A DNA stretch of 33,184 nt from Bacteroidota bacterium (GTDB lineage: Bacteria > Bacteroidota > Bacteroidia > Chitinophagales > Chitinophagaceae), in contig JAEZDC010000125.1 of NCBI GenBank assembly GCA_023429825.1, forward strand, positions 1 through 33,184. Direction: 5' to 3'. Under the pieces are notes generated by a model, which made no database searches, was not told the DNA's origin, and was given only the letters and a program-made list of their open reading frames with translations. Shown here in pieces: positions 24,401-31,537 of this stretch (positions are counted from its first letter, which is position 1; every line of letters begins with the position of its first letter). Made by a program: the position numbers and the translations under genes.

Positions 24401-24474
24401 ATTAGAGAAGGATTAGAATCAGATTAGATTGCTGGCTTACATCATTATAAGCGCTTCTAATAACATTCTAATCC
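24401..24474. promoter_or_regulatory. Helically phased ATTAGA repeats between the trehalose and stress-protein genes
   Basis: ATTAGA occurs at 24401, 24412 and 24423, exactly 11 bp apart. The reverse form TTCTAAT occurs at 24455 and 24466, also 11 bp apart. The outermost GGATTAGAAT and ATTCTAATCC (24410-24419 with 24465-24474) are perfect inverted repeats. Direct 7-bp boxes at 11-bp period are typical of OmpR/PhoB-family response regulators. The site lies in the only shared promoter region of the two divergent genes. Confidence 0.55.
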
Positions 24475-24498
24475 GTGCTTAATAAGCCACTAATTAGT

Positions 24499-25374
24499 AT
24501 GGAGCATCTTGCATTCATGAAAAGGTTTGAAACGATATTGGTTCCTGTGGATTTTAGCATCAATACTGAGGTGGCGATAAAAAAAGCCTGTGAGCTGGCG
24601 ATACCTGAAGGAACACAAATCCATTTGCTTCATGTAGTGGAGAAGAATTCATTTAACCAATTGCCTGTTGACGCATATGGTACAACTGTTCCTGCATCAA
24701 CAAATAAGGTGGAAGCCGAGATCAAGTTAGTTAAACTAAAAACGCGTATTGAAGATACATTGTACCGGAAAGCAGTTGAGGTACATACGGTAGTTAGCAC
24801 TAGAGTAGAAGAATCCATCATTACCATGGCTAAAGCTTTATTACCGGATGTAATTGTCATTGCTAAAAATAATCATCATTCACTGCTCCCCTTTCTCAAT
24901 ACAGTGATCTCTGCAAATATTGCAGAAGAAACGAATTGCCCGGTGCTTACAGTTAAACCAGGGTGCGCTGATAAAAAGATCAAAACGGTAGTGATGCCTG
25001 TGAGTGATTTTTTTCCAAAAAGAAAGATAGAATTACTCTCTTCACTCAGTTATATTACAGATCTGAATGTTCACTTACTCACGATACTGGACAATAACCA
25101 ACAACCAGACAATTTTGCTGTCTCTGCTCTGCTGGACGCTATGAGAAGTATTCGGAATAAACTACAATGTAGTGTACAACATTGCATTATTCATGCGAGT
25201 AATAAAGCAATGGCTACACTTCACTATGCTGAAAAAATCAATGCAGATATGTTACTGGTAAACCCCGAGGCTGAAACTACCATCACCACGTGGATGAGTA
25301 AAAAAGATATTACTGATACATTAAAGCCTGCGTCACATTTACAAGTATTAAGTGTGCAGGCTCACACAAAATAA
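24499..25374 (+). CDS. Universal stress protein with two tandem UspA domains
   Basis: This 291-residue cytoplasmic protein has two UspA folds. The first, about residues 7-156, runs from RFETILVPVDFSINTEVAIKKACELA to CPVLTVKPG; the second covers the rest. In typical ATP-binding Usp proteins the motif G-2x-G-9x-G(S/T) precedes the last strand; here the segment is AKNNHHSLLPFLNTVIS with no glycines, so ATP binding is doubtful. I chose ATG 24499; ATG 24517 (MKRFETILVPVDFS) is equally plausible, and GTG 24475 is unlikely because it lies in the repeat region. It is divergent from the trehalose gene and ends in a terminator. Confidence 0.85.
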   Translation: MEHLAFMKRFETILVPVDFSINTEVAIKKACELAIPEGTQIHLLHVVEKNSFNQLPVDAYGTTVPASTNKVEAEIKLVKLKTRIEDTLYRKAVEVHTVVSTRVEESIITMAKALLPDVIVIAKNNHHSLLPFLNTVISANIAEETNCPVLTVKPGCADKKIKTVVMPVSDFFPKRKIELLSSLSYITDLNVHLLTILDNNQQPDNFAVSALLDAMRSIRNKLQCSVQHCIIHASNKAMATLHYAEKINADMLLVNPEAETTITTWMSKKDITDTLKPASHLQVLSVQAHTK

Positions 25375-25424
25375 TTATTGTATTGGGGTTCATAGAGAGA
25401 GGTTGTGTGGTTGTGCCTTTAGAG

Positions 25425-25460
25425 AAACAAAGCTCCTGCATCAGGGGCTTTGTTTGTTTT
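25425..25460 (+). terminator. Rho-independent terminator of the universal stress protein gene
   Basis: AAACAAAGCTCCTG and CAGGGGCTTTGTTT form a long stem with one T-G pair and loop CAT, followed by GTTTT. It lies about 50 bp after the stop. Confidence 0.85.
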
Positions 25461-25530
25461 GTGCTATACCGATTGCGCAGCATACGCTATTGACCGGCTG
25501 ATCGATGCATCTTATTAAAAGGAAATTAGA

Positions 25531-25611
25531 ATGACCATCATTGCTGATCCTGGCAGGTTTTATTGCTACGATGGTGAGGTATTTGGAGCATTTAAGAAAA
25601 GTGTGGCATGA
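25531..25611 (+). CDS. Possible 26-residue leader peptide before the SPOR gene
   Basis: An ATG at 25531, preceded by AAAAGGAAATTAGA, opens a frame of MTIIADPGRFYCYDGEVFGA plus six residues (FKKSVA). Its TGA overlaps the SPOR gene ATG as ATGA, so translation could be coupled. There is a good ribosome site but no known homologue, and such frames arise by chance, so the call is weak. Confidence 0.25.
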   Translation: MTIIADPGRFYCYDGEVFGAFKKSVA

Positions 25612-26027
25612 CAACGAGGATAACATTAACAATGGTGCTTTTGTTTACAATGCAGCAGCTTTTTGCTTACGACACCAGTAAGCCTGTAATTGATACATTG
25701 GCTTTAGAGAAGCCGGAAGCTTTGCCGAAGATTGAGCCTAAGAAGAAATTAAAACCATACCTTGTTACTGCAGATGGTTATAGCTTACAGGTACTTAAAA
25801 CCAGGGATAGAAAAAAAGCTTTTAACACGAAAGGAGCGTTATTGCAGCAGCTACCCGGCACCAAGGTATACCTCACCTATAAAGCTCCCTATTTCAGATT
25901 AAGAGTAGGAAGATTTTTTAGCAGGCAGGAGGCAATCAGGTTTCAGAAAAAATTTTTACGGAACCGATCAAAAGTTTATACCGTAAAAGAAAAGATCGTC
26001 TACATGTGGTATCCTCCGGGCGAATAG
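25608..26027 (+). CDS. SPOR domain protein
   Basis: This 139-residue exported protein has a signal peptide (TLTMVLLFTMQQLFA, cleavage near residue 20) and a Pro/Lys-rich linker. It ends in a SPOR domain, about residues 53-138 (YSLQVLKTRDRKKAFNTKGA, FRLRVGRFFSRQEAIRFQKKF). SPOR domains bind denuded peptidoglycan, often at the division septum. I chose ATG 25608 because it precedes the signal peptide directly. It is followed after 110 bp by the DUF2254 gene. No partner can be named. Confidence 0.85.
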   Translation: MTTRITLTMVLLFTMQQLFAYDTSKPVIDTLALEKPEALPKIEPKKKLKPYLVTADGYSLQVLKTRDRKKAFNTKGALLQQLPGTKVYLTYKAPYFRLRVGRFFSRQEAIRFQKKFLRNRSKVYTVKEKIVYMWYPPGE

Positions 26028-26137
26028 GTTTCTCAGCAACGGAAAAGCATATACAGTTCCTTCATGCCTTTTGTTCTTCCGGAATTAAATAATGGAATAT
26101 CAATTGATACTAAGAATATGCATGTAATGTTTCCCGT

Positions 26138-27367
26138 ATGCAGAAGCTTATTCAGAAAATAAGAAGGCTTTATAATTTATCCATTCACAGTATTGGATTT
26201 TATCCTGCAGCTATTGCTATTGGTATATTGGCTGTCTTGATTTTCACTGTAAGTATTGAAGATTCCACTGCTATAAATGACCTGAAAACTCGTTGGCCAT
26301 GGTTATCTCTTAAAAACAATGATGTTGCCCGGACTATTATTTCAACTATTGCTTCCGGTATACTTGCATTGACAGCTTTCAGCTTCTCAATGGTAATGTT
26401 GGTGATCAGCCAGGCTGCTTCGCAAATGTCAAACAGGTTACTCGATAATTTTATTGGAGATCGCTTTCAGCAAATAACGCTTGGGTTTTATATAGGCACT
26501 ATTCTCTCTGCATTTTTTTTGTTAAGTGTTGTTGGAGACAGCCAGATGAAAATTCTGCCTTCCCTTAGCGTTTTTGTACTGGTAGGTATAACGATCACTG
26601 ACATTTTTCTTTTTATCTACTTTCTTCATTATATCACGCAGTCGGTAAAGTATGAGCAACTGATAAAAAAAATCCATCAGCAAACAAACACTTCATTGCA
26701 GCATGAAAGATCTGCAGATAAAAGACCTGCCACAGGTTTAAAAATTGACGACAATAATAAAGTTGAACTATATGCTCCGTACTCGGGGTACTTCCAGGGT
26801 TTCAACAAAAAGCAGTTACTTAAAACACTTGTGGCTAATGGTCTCAGGATCCAGTTTTTGAATTATAAATGTTCCTATATTTTAAAAGGAGTTCTTTTTG
26901 CTTTGGTAAATGCTCAGCCCGATGACAAGCTACTGTCATCATTACTTGAGAACATAGATTTCTACACCGGCCAGGAAATAGACAAAAACGCTTACTATGG
27001 CTTTGCACATCTTACTGAAGTTGCTGTCAAGGCCCTGAGCCCCGGCATTAATGACCCCGGTACAGCGGTATTAAGCATTAATGCATTGAGTGACCTGTTA
27101 GCACAACAAATTCAAAACCCCGCAGTCTCGGAATTTCATGATGAAGCAGGAGAACCAAGAATTATATTACCAGAAAGAGACTTTGAAGAATTATTCACCT
27201 TAACGGTGTGTTGCATATGGGACTATGGCAAAAAAGACAGGCTGGTTAAAAACGCCTTACACAGAATGATCAAGCACTTACGCTATGCTGACAAACAAAA
27301 AGCACACGACCAGTTATTCACATTATTTGAGAAGAATCTGAATGTTACCTCCGAATTAACATTCTGA
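26138..27367 (+). CDS. DUF2254 membrane protein
   Basis: This 409-residue protein has about four membrane helices in the N-terminal 170 residues (helices near 20-40, 65-90, 113-133 and 140-165). A cytoplasmic C-terminal domain of about 230 residues follows. The conserved patterns ALTAFSFSMVMLVISQAASQMSNRLLDNF and VAVKALSPGINDPGTAVLSI are diagnostic of DUF2254, for which no function is established. The voltage-gated channel gene starts 20 bp after its stop, so they are probably co-transcribed. The C-terminal domain lacks recognisable catalytic residues. Confidence 0.9.
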   Translation: MQKLIQKIRRLYNLSIHSIGFYPAAIAIGILAVLIFTVSIEDSTAINDLKTRWPWLSLKNNDVARTIISTIASGILALTAFSFSMVMLVISQAASQMSNRLLDNFIGDRFQQITLGFYIGTILSAFFLLSVVGDSQMKILPSLSVFVLVGITITDIFLFIYFLHYITQSVKYEQLIKKIHQQTNTSLQHERSADKRPATGLKIDDNNKVELYAPYSGYFQGFNKKQLLKTLVANGLRIQFLNYKCSYILKGVLFALVNAQPDDKLLSSLLENIDFYTGQEIDKNAYYGFAHLTEVAVKALSPGINDPGTAVLSINALSDLLAQQIQNPAVSEFHDEAGEPRIILPERDFEELFTLTVCCIWDYGKKDRLVKNALHRMIKHLRYADKQKAHDQLFTLFEKNLNVTSELTF

Positions 27368-27387
27368 TACAGTTAAACCGTGTTACG

Positions 27388-28140
27388 ATGAATACACTAT
27401 CTGGTGAAAGAAAAAAATTGTTACATGCCTTAGAAAGATTTCTTGAAGTACCTATGATCTTTCTTGGCTTCGTCTGGTTAACACTTTTAATCATTGAGAT
27501 CACCTGGGGGCTAACCACCACTCTTGAGTACCTGAGTCTTGGTATTTGGATCATCTTCATTATAGATTTTATCTTGAAGCTTGTTCTGGCACCAGCTAAG
27601 CTTTCGTATCTGAAGAAAAACTGGCTTACGGCTATTTCATTGGTCATTCCCGCACTCCGGATCGTAAGATTTCTCAGAGTACTCAGGCTGCTAAGAGGCG
27701 TAAGATTGATAAGGGTTGTTTCTTCACTGAACAGAACGATGAGAAGCCTTAGCAGAACGATGCGGCGCAGGGGGTTCGGCTACGTGGTACTGCTATCAAT
27801 TGTAGTGATCTTCGGAGGTGCTGCAGGTATGTTATCTCTCGAAAAAGGGCATCCTGGCTTTGAGAATTATGGCATGGCTTTATGGTGGACGAGCATGAGA
27901 GTGATTACAGCAGGAAGTGATTTCTTTCCCATTACGCCTGAAGGCAGAGGCCTTGCTTTCATTCTGGCTGTCTATGGATATGCAGTGTTCGGTTATGTTA
28001 CCGCAGCGCTTGCTACGTTCTTTATAGGCAGGGATGCAGAAGAAAAACATGCACCTATTGCAGGAACACAGGAAATAGATGAGTTAAAAAAAGAAGTAAT
28101 GAAACTGTCTCGCTTATTGACGCAAGATAAAAAGTGTTGA
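27388..28140 (+). CDS. Voltage-gated ion channel-like protein with non-canonical pore
   Basis: This 250-residue protein resembles a six-helix voltage-gated cation channel subunit. S1 is near 22-40, S2 near 50-67, and S4 carries Arg at 91, 94, 97, 100, 103, 106 and 109, a perfect every-third-residue voltage sensor. S5 is near 130-150, the pore helix is ALWWTSMRVIT and S6 is near 188-213. A C-terminal Lys/Glu-rich tail is probably a coiled coil. The filter is T174-A-G-S-D178 instead of T-V-G-Y-G-D, one residue shorter, so K+ selectivity is uncertain. It follows the DUF2254 gene by 20 bp. Confidence 0.85.
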   Translation: MNTLSGERKKLLHALERFLEVPMIFLGFVWLTLLIIEITWGLTTTLEYLSLGIWIIFIIDFILKLVLAPAKLSYLKKNWLTAISLVIPALRIVRFLRVLRLLRGVRLIRVVSSLNRTMRSLSRTMRRRGFGYVVLLSIVVIFGGAAGMLSLEKGHPGFENYGMALWWTSMRVITAGSDFFPITPEGRGLAFILAVYGYAVFGYVTAALATFFIGRDAEEKHAPIAGTQEIDELKKEVMKLSRLLTQDKKC

Positions 28141-28212
28141 AACCGCCGCATCCGCTCATCACAGGATATTGCTGCCTGCTTTCATTATACCTATCTTTAA
28201 AAAAATTGATTT

Positions 28213-28740
28213 ATGAAAAAAGCATTGCTAATTCTGACTGCTGCATTTTACAGTATCACATTATTTGCCCAACAGGATAAATCCAAACGAGCTAGTCCGC
28301 CTGCACAGGCTACTGCTACACTCAAAAATGGAGCTACAGTTACCATTGATTATAATCAGCCATCGGTAAAAGGACGAACTATAGGAAAAGAGATAGCACC
28401 ATACGGGCAAGTTTGGAGACTAGGTGCTAATGAACCAACTACTATAACTGTAACAAAAGATATAACGATCAACGGCAAAGCGTTGCCTTCCGGTAAGTAT
28501 AGCATGTTCGCCATTCCCAATGCTGATGAATGGACACTCATCATCAATTCTGAAATTCCACGATGGGGCGTTAACAGGGACGGCAGCACAACGCAGAATC
28601 CTGAAAAAGATGTGTTGCGACTGAATGTAAAGCCAGTAAAAGCACCTGCATTTACAGAGCTAATGACCTTTAACGTAGACGATAAAGGAAAACTAAGTTT
28701 TATGTGGGGTGATACAGCGCTCGATCTTTGGGTAAAGTAA
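28213..28740 (+). CDS. DUF2911 secreted protein
   Basis: This 175-residue protein has a signal peptide (MKKALLILTAAFYSITLFAQ) and a single DUF2911 domain. Characteristic segments are VTIDYNQPSVKGRTIGKEIAPYGQVWRLGANEPTTI, LPSGKYSMFAIPNADEWTLIIN and ELMTFNVDDKGKLSFMWGDTALDL. It is probably periplasmic. The function of the family is not established. A TATCTTTA element (one base off the -10 consensus) lies about 20 bp upstream, and a strong terminator follows, so it is probably a single-gene unit. Confidence 0.9.
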   Translation: MKKALLILTAAFYSITLFAQQDKSKRASPPAQATATLKNGATVTIDYNQPSVKGRTIGKEIAPYGQVWRLGANEPTTITVTKDITINGKALPSGKYSMFAIPNADEWTLIINSEIPRWGVNRDGSTTQNPEKDVLRLNVKPVKAPAFTELMTFNVDDKGKLSFMWGDTALDLWVK

Positions 28741-28765
28741 TCACCAATAGAATAAAAATCTTCAG

Positions 28766-28799
28766 GGAGTAAAGCATGGCTTTACTCCTTTTATTTTTT
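28766..28799 (+). terminator. Rho-independent terminator of the DUF2911 gene
   Basis: GGAGTAAAGC (28766-28775) and GCTTTACTCC (28779-28788) form a perfect 10-bp stem with loop ATG, followed by TTTTATTTTTT. Confidence 0.92.
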
Positions 28800-28845
28800 A
28801 AAAAGTTGATGGCATAATTTTTACCGCAGCAACGGAAAAACCATC

Positions 28846-29418
28846 ATGAAAAAAATTTTGTTTTTACTCACAGCCACATGTTCAATAATGGCCTGTAATA
28901 ATGGTGAAGAAGAAAAAGACAGTATTGAAATGGCTAAAGAAGTGAATGAAAGCCTTGACACTTTAAAATCCAACTCACCTGATAGCGTCGCTGCAGATCA
29001 TAATTTCCTTGTAGAGGTGGCAAGTGCCGGTATGATGGAAATAGGACTCGGAAAATTCGCAGCAAAAAACGCCGGATCTGCCGCTGTAAAGCAATTCGGT
29101 GAGCTGATGGTAAAGGATCATACACTTTCTGATTCATTACTGAATGATATAGCACGGGTAAAAAATATTGCTATACCAAACGTACCAGGTGATAAACACC
29201 AAAAGCATATTGATGAACTTATCAAGAAAAAAGGAGCTGATTTCGACAAAGACTACATGTCAATGATGGTAGATGATCATGAAGAAACTATAAAAAAATT
29301 TGAAGATGCCGAGAAGAACGCCATAGATGAAGACATCAAAGCTTTCGCAACGAAAACGTTACCGCTCTTACGCAAGCATCTTGAAACGGCGAAAAAGATA
29401 AAAGACGGTTTGAAATAG
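28846..29418 (+). CDS. DUF4142 lipoprotein
   Basis: This 190-residue protein begins MKKILFLLTATCSIMAC, a lipoprotein signal with Cys17 (lipobox IMAC), so it should be membrane-anchored. The mature part (about 50-190) is a four-helix DUF4142 domain: FLVEVASAGMMEIGLGKFAAKNAGSAAVKQFGELMVKDHTLSD and MMVDDHEETIKKFEDAE, with HxxHxxE-like helical repeats. The fold is ferritin-like and the function is unknown. An acidic segment follows the lipobox (GEEEKD). It is followed by a UUCG-capped terminator. Confidence 0.9.
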   Translation: MKKILFLLTATCSIMACNNGEEEKDSIEMAKEVNESLDTLKSNSPDSVAADHNFLVEVASAGMMEIGLGKFAAKNAGSAAVKQFGELMVKDHTLSDSLLNDIARVKNIAIPNVPGDKHQKHIDELIKKKGADFDKDYMSMMVDDHEETIKKFEDAEKNAIDEDIKAFATKTLPLLRKHLETAKKIKDGLK

Positions 29419-29438
29419 TTTGTACAGGAAAAAATAAT

Positions 29439-29459
29439 AGCTACTTCGGTAGCTTTTTT
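29439..29459 (+). terminator. Rho-independent terminator of the DUF4142 gene
   Basis: AGCTAC and GTAGCT form a six-base stem capped by a TTCG tetraloop and followed by a T-run. Confidence 0.85.
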
Positions 29460-29561
29460 ATAAATTATAAAAATGAGCTTAATACATTAAAAGCACCTTA
29501 GGATTGTGTTATAGAAATTTCAATTAGGTGTTCGTATAGCAATTATCCTGTATGCGTGTGA

Positions 29562-29569
29562 TACATTTG
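29562..29569 (+). promoter_or_regulatory. -10 element of the L,D-transpeptidase gene
   Basis: TACATTTG matches TAnnTTTG exactly. It lies about 50 bp before the ATG, and the -33 region is weak. It sits in the 200-bp gap between the DUF4142 terminator and the next gene, which holds nothing else I can identify. Confidence 0.5.
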
Positions 29570-29619
29570 CATCGGGTTTCAAGGGGACTTAATTACTAAC
29601 GAGATTTAATATACATCCT

Positions 29620-30357
29620 ATGAAAAAATTCAGCTTTGCAATTTTCTTTGTTCTTATTGCAGCGGCATTGATACCGGTACTTTCAAAAGCACGACTTACC
29701 AATAGTGTTGCTGGTGTAAAAGCAGCAGTTATCAATGATTCTGCAGCAGCAATAAGTACTACTCCTGTGGCAGCTAATGCGTTAACTTCTTTGTATGATT
29801 CCTTAAAACTTGATACAAAAGGACTAAACCGGCACACTTTTGAAACGGCCGTGAAAGGATTCAAAAAGTTGAAAGCGGCTGGTAAAGTGGTTAATAATAA
29901 ACTTAGCATCGTAGACTTTAGCCAGCCAAGTACGAAAAAACGACTCTACATCATTGATCTGGATAAAAAGCAGTTGGTATTTAATACGCTGGTAGCACAT
30001 GGCAGAAATACCGGTGCTTTAATGGCTGAAAAATTCTCAAATACGAATTCGTCTAATCAAAGCAGCCTTGGCTTTTACGTTACTGCGGAAAAATACATCG
30101 GTAAACATGGTTTGAGTATGCGAATGGACGGCATGGAATCTGGCCTTAACAGCAACGCAAGAGAAAGAGCGATAGTGGTGCATGGTGCAGATTATGTAAG
30201 CGAAAACTTTGCAAAGAGTATGGGCTTCATAGGAAGAAGCTGGGGATGCCCCGCTGTAAATCCAAAAGAGAATACGCCGATTGTAAATACAATTGCTAAT
30301 GGATCTGTATTGTTCATTTATAATCCTAAATACGAGCAACTCACAAAATTTTTATAG
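29620..30357 (+). CDS. L,D-transpeptidase catalytic domain protein (YkuD_2 family)
   Basis: This 245-residue exported protein probably cross-links or modifies peptidoglycan by L,D-transpeptidation. It has an N-terminal membrane-targeting segment (about residues 4-22), a linker, and a catalytic domain with H188 (IVVHGADY) and the nucleophile Cys210 in GRSWGCPAV. The GFYVTAEKYIGKHGLSMRMDG and NSNARERAI segments are typical of the YkuD_2 type found in Bacteroidota. It may work with the SPOR protein upstream in envelope maintenance, but the genes are not one operon. A terminator follows the stop. Confidence 0.9.
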   Translation: MKKFSFAIFFVLIAAALIPVLSKARLTNSVAGVKAAVINDSAAAISTTPVAANALTSLYDSLKLDTKGLNRHTFETAVKGFKKLKAAGKVVNNKLSIVDFSQPSTKKRLYIIDLDKKQLVFNTLVAHGRNTGALMAEKFSNTNSSNQSSLGFYVTAEKYIGKHGLSMRMDGMESGLNSNARERAIVVHGADYVSENFAKSMGFIGRSWGCPAVNPKENTPIVNTIANGSVLFIYNPKYEQLTKFL

Positions 30358-30380
30358 TTGAATTGAATGGTTATTGGTAG

Positions 30381-30408
30381 AGCCTGGTTTTTGAGCCGGG
30401 CTTTTTTG
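30381..30408 (+). terminator. Rho-independent terminator of the L,D-transpeptidase gene
   Basis: AGCCTGG (30381-30387) and CCGGGCT (30396-30402) form a seven-base stem with one T-G pair, followed by TTTTTT. Confidence 0.85.
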
Positions 30409-30426
30409 TTGCCCTGAAATCTATCT

Positions 30427-30459
30427 GTACAAGAGTGCGACGCAAGAGAAGATGCCATG
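30427..30459 (-). repeat. Third copy of the dispersed repeat found at 20681-20802
   Basis: GTACAAG at the left and GATGCCATG at the right bracket a 33-bp unit that matches the reverse complement of 20681-20713 at 27 of 33 positions. It stands alone in the gap upstream of the Gfo/Idh/MocA gene. The rest of that gap (30460-30554) holds a TATCTTTA -10-like element at 30530-30537. Confidence 0.65.
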
Positions 30460-30554
30460 TAAAACGATAGTTTGTCCCCACATAATTCAGCTCTTATTTT
30501 TCTGCTTCGTCATTCGCAGGCTGAATAGTTATCTTTACCGCCAAACTTAGTAGT

Positions 30555-31529
30555 ATGCTAAAAGTGGGCGTTTTTGGAGTTGGTCACCTGGGGAAATATC
30601 ACCTGAATAACTGGAAGGAGATCGAAGGCGTAAAGCTGGTTGGCTTTTATGATCCGGGTGATGCAAACGCAAAAGAAGTTGCGAATTCATATGGTCTAAA
30701 ACGATATACGGATGCAGAAAAGTTAATAGAGGCTTGTGATGCTATCGATGTAGTGGCACCCACTGATCATCACTTTTTACTTTGTGAGAAAGCAGTGAGA
30801 AAGGGAAAACATGTATTTGTAGAAAAACCATTAGCAAATACTATTGAAGAAGGAAGAAAATTAGTGGAGATGGTTAGAGAAGCCAATGTAAAATTGCAGG
30901 TAGGACATGTAGAGCGATTCAATCCTGCTTACCTGGCGATCACCAGTGAGGAGTTGAACCCCATGTTCATTGAAGTACACAGGTTAGCGCAATTCAATCC
31001 AAGAGGCACGGAAGTGAGTGTGATACTGGACCTGATGATCCATGACATCGATATCATCTTAAGCATGGTAAAGAGTGATGTGAAGAACATATCGGCAAGC
31101 GGAGTTGCTGTATTAACTGATACACCTGATATTGCTAACGTAAGAATTGAATTTAATAATGGCTGTGTAGCCAACCTCACCAGCAGCCGCATTAGTATGA
31201 AAAAAATGCGTAAGATGAGGATGTTTCAAAAAGATGCGTATTTGAGTATTGATTTTTTAGAAAAGAAGACCGAGATCATTCGCTTAAAAGGATCGGCTGA
31301 TGAAAAATCGTTTTCATTTGACCTGGATACCCCAAATGGTAAAAAGACAATTGCCGTTGCAAGCCCTGTTATAAAAGATGCCAATGCTATAAAAGCGGAG
31401 TTACAGGCTTTTGTTGATTGTATTAAAAATGATACTACACCTGTAGTGAGCGAGCTCGATGGATTTTTAGCAATGGAAGTGGCACACCAGATCCTGGAAA
31501 AGATCGGAACACCGAACGCTGCAGCTTAA
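30555..31529 (+). CDS. Gfo/Idh/MocA family oxidoreductase
   Basis: This 324-residue protein has an N-terminal Rossmann domain with the NAD(P)-binding glycine motif (VFGVGHLGKYH) and the family signature E90-K91-P92 in VFVEKPLANT. A C-terminal alpha/beta substrate domain follows. DLMIHDIDIILSM carries the H-x-x-D pattern often seen in the family. Members oxidise or reduce sugars and related alcohols. The next gene is a sugar transferase 8 bp downstream, so a sugar-nucleotide role in surface polysaccharide synthesis is plausible. A UDP-sugar oxidase such as GnnA is an alternative; the specific substrate cannot be read from sequence. Confidence 0.92.
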   Translation: MLKVGVFGVGHLGKYHLNNWKEIEGVKLVGFYDPGDANAKEVANSYGLKRYTDAEKLIEACDAIDVVAPTDHHFLLCEKAVRKGKHVFVEKPLANTIEEGRKLVEMVREANVKLQVGHVERFNPAYLAITSEELNPMFIEVHRLAQFNPRGTEVSVILDLMIHDIDIILSMVKSDVKNISASGVAVLTDTPDIANVRIEFNNGCVANLTSSRISMKKMRKMRMFQKDAYLSIDFLEKKTEIIRLKGSADEKSFSFDLDTPNGKKTIAVASPVIKDANAIKAELQAFVDCIKNDTTPVVSELDGFLAMEVAHQILEKIGTPNAAA

Positions 31530-31537
31530 ACCCCTTC

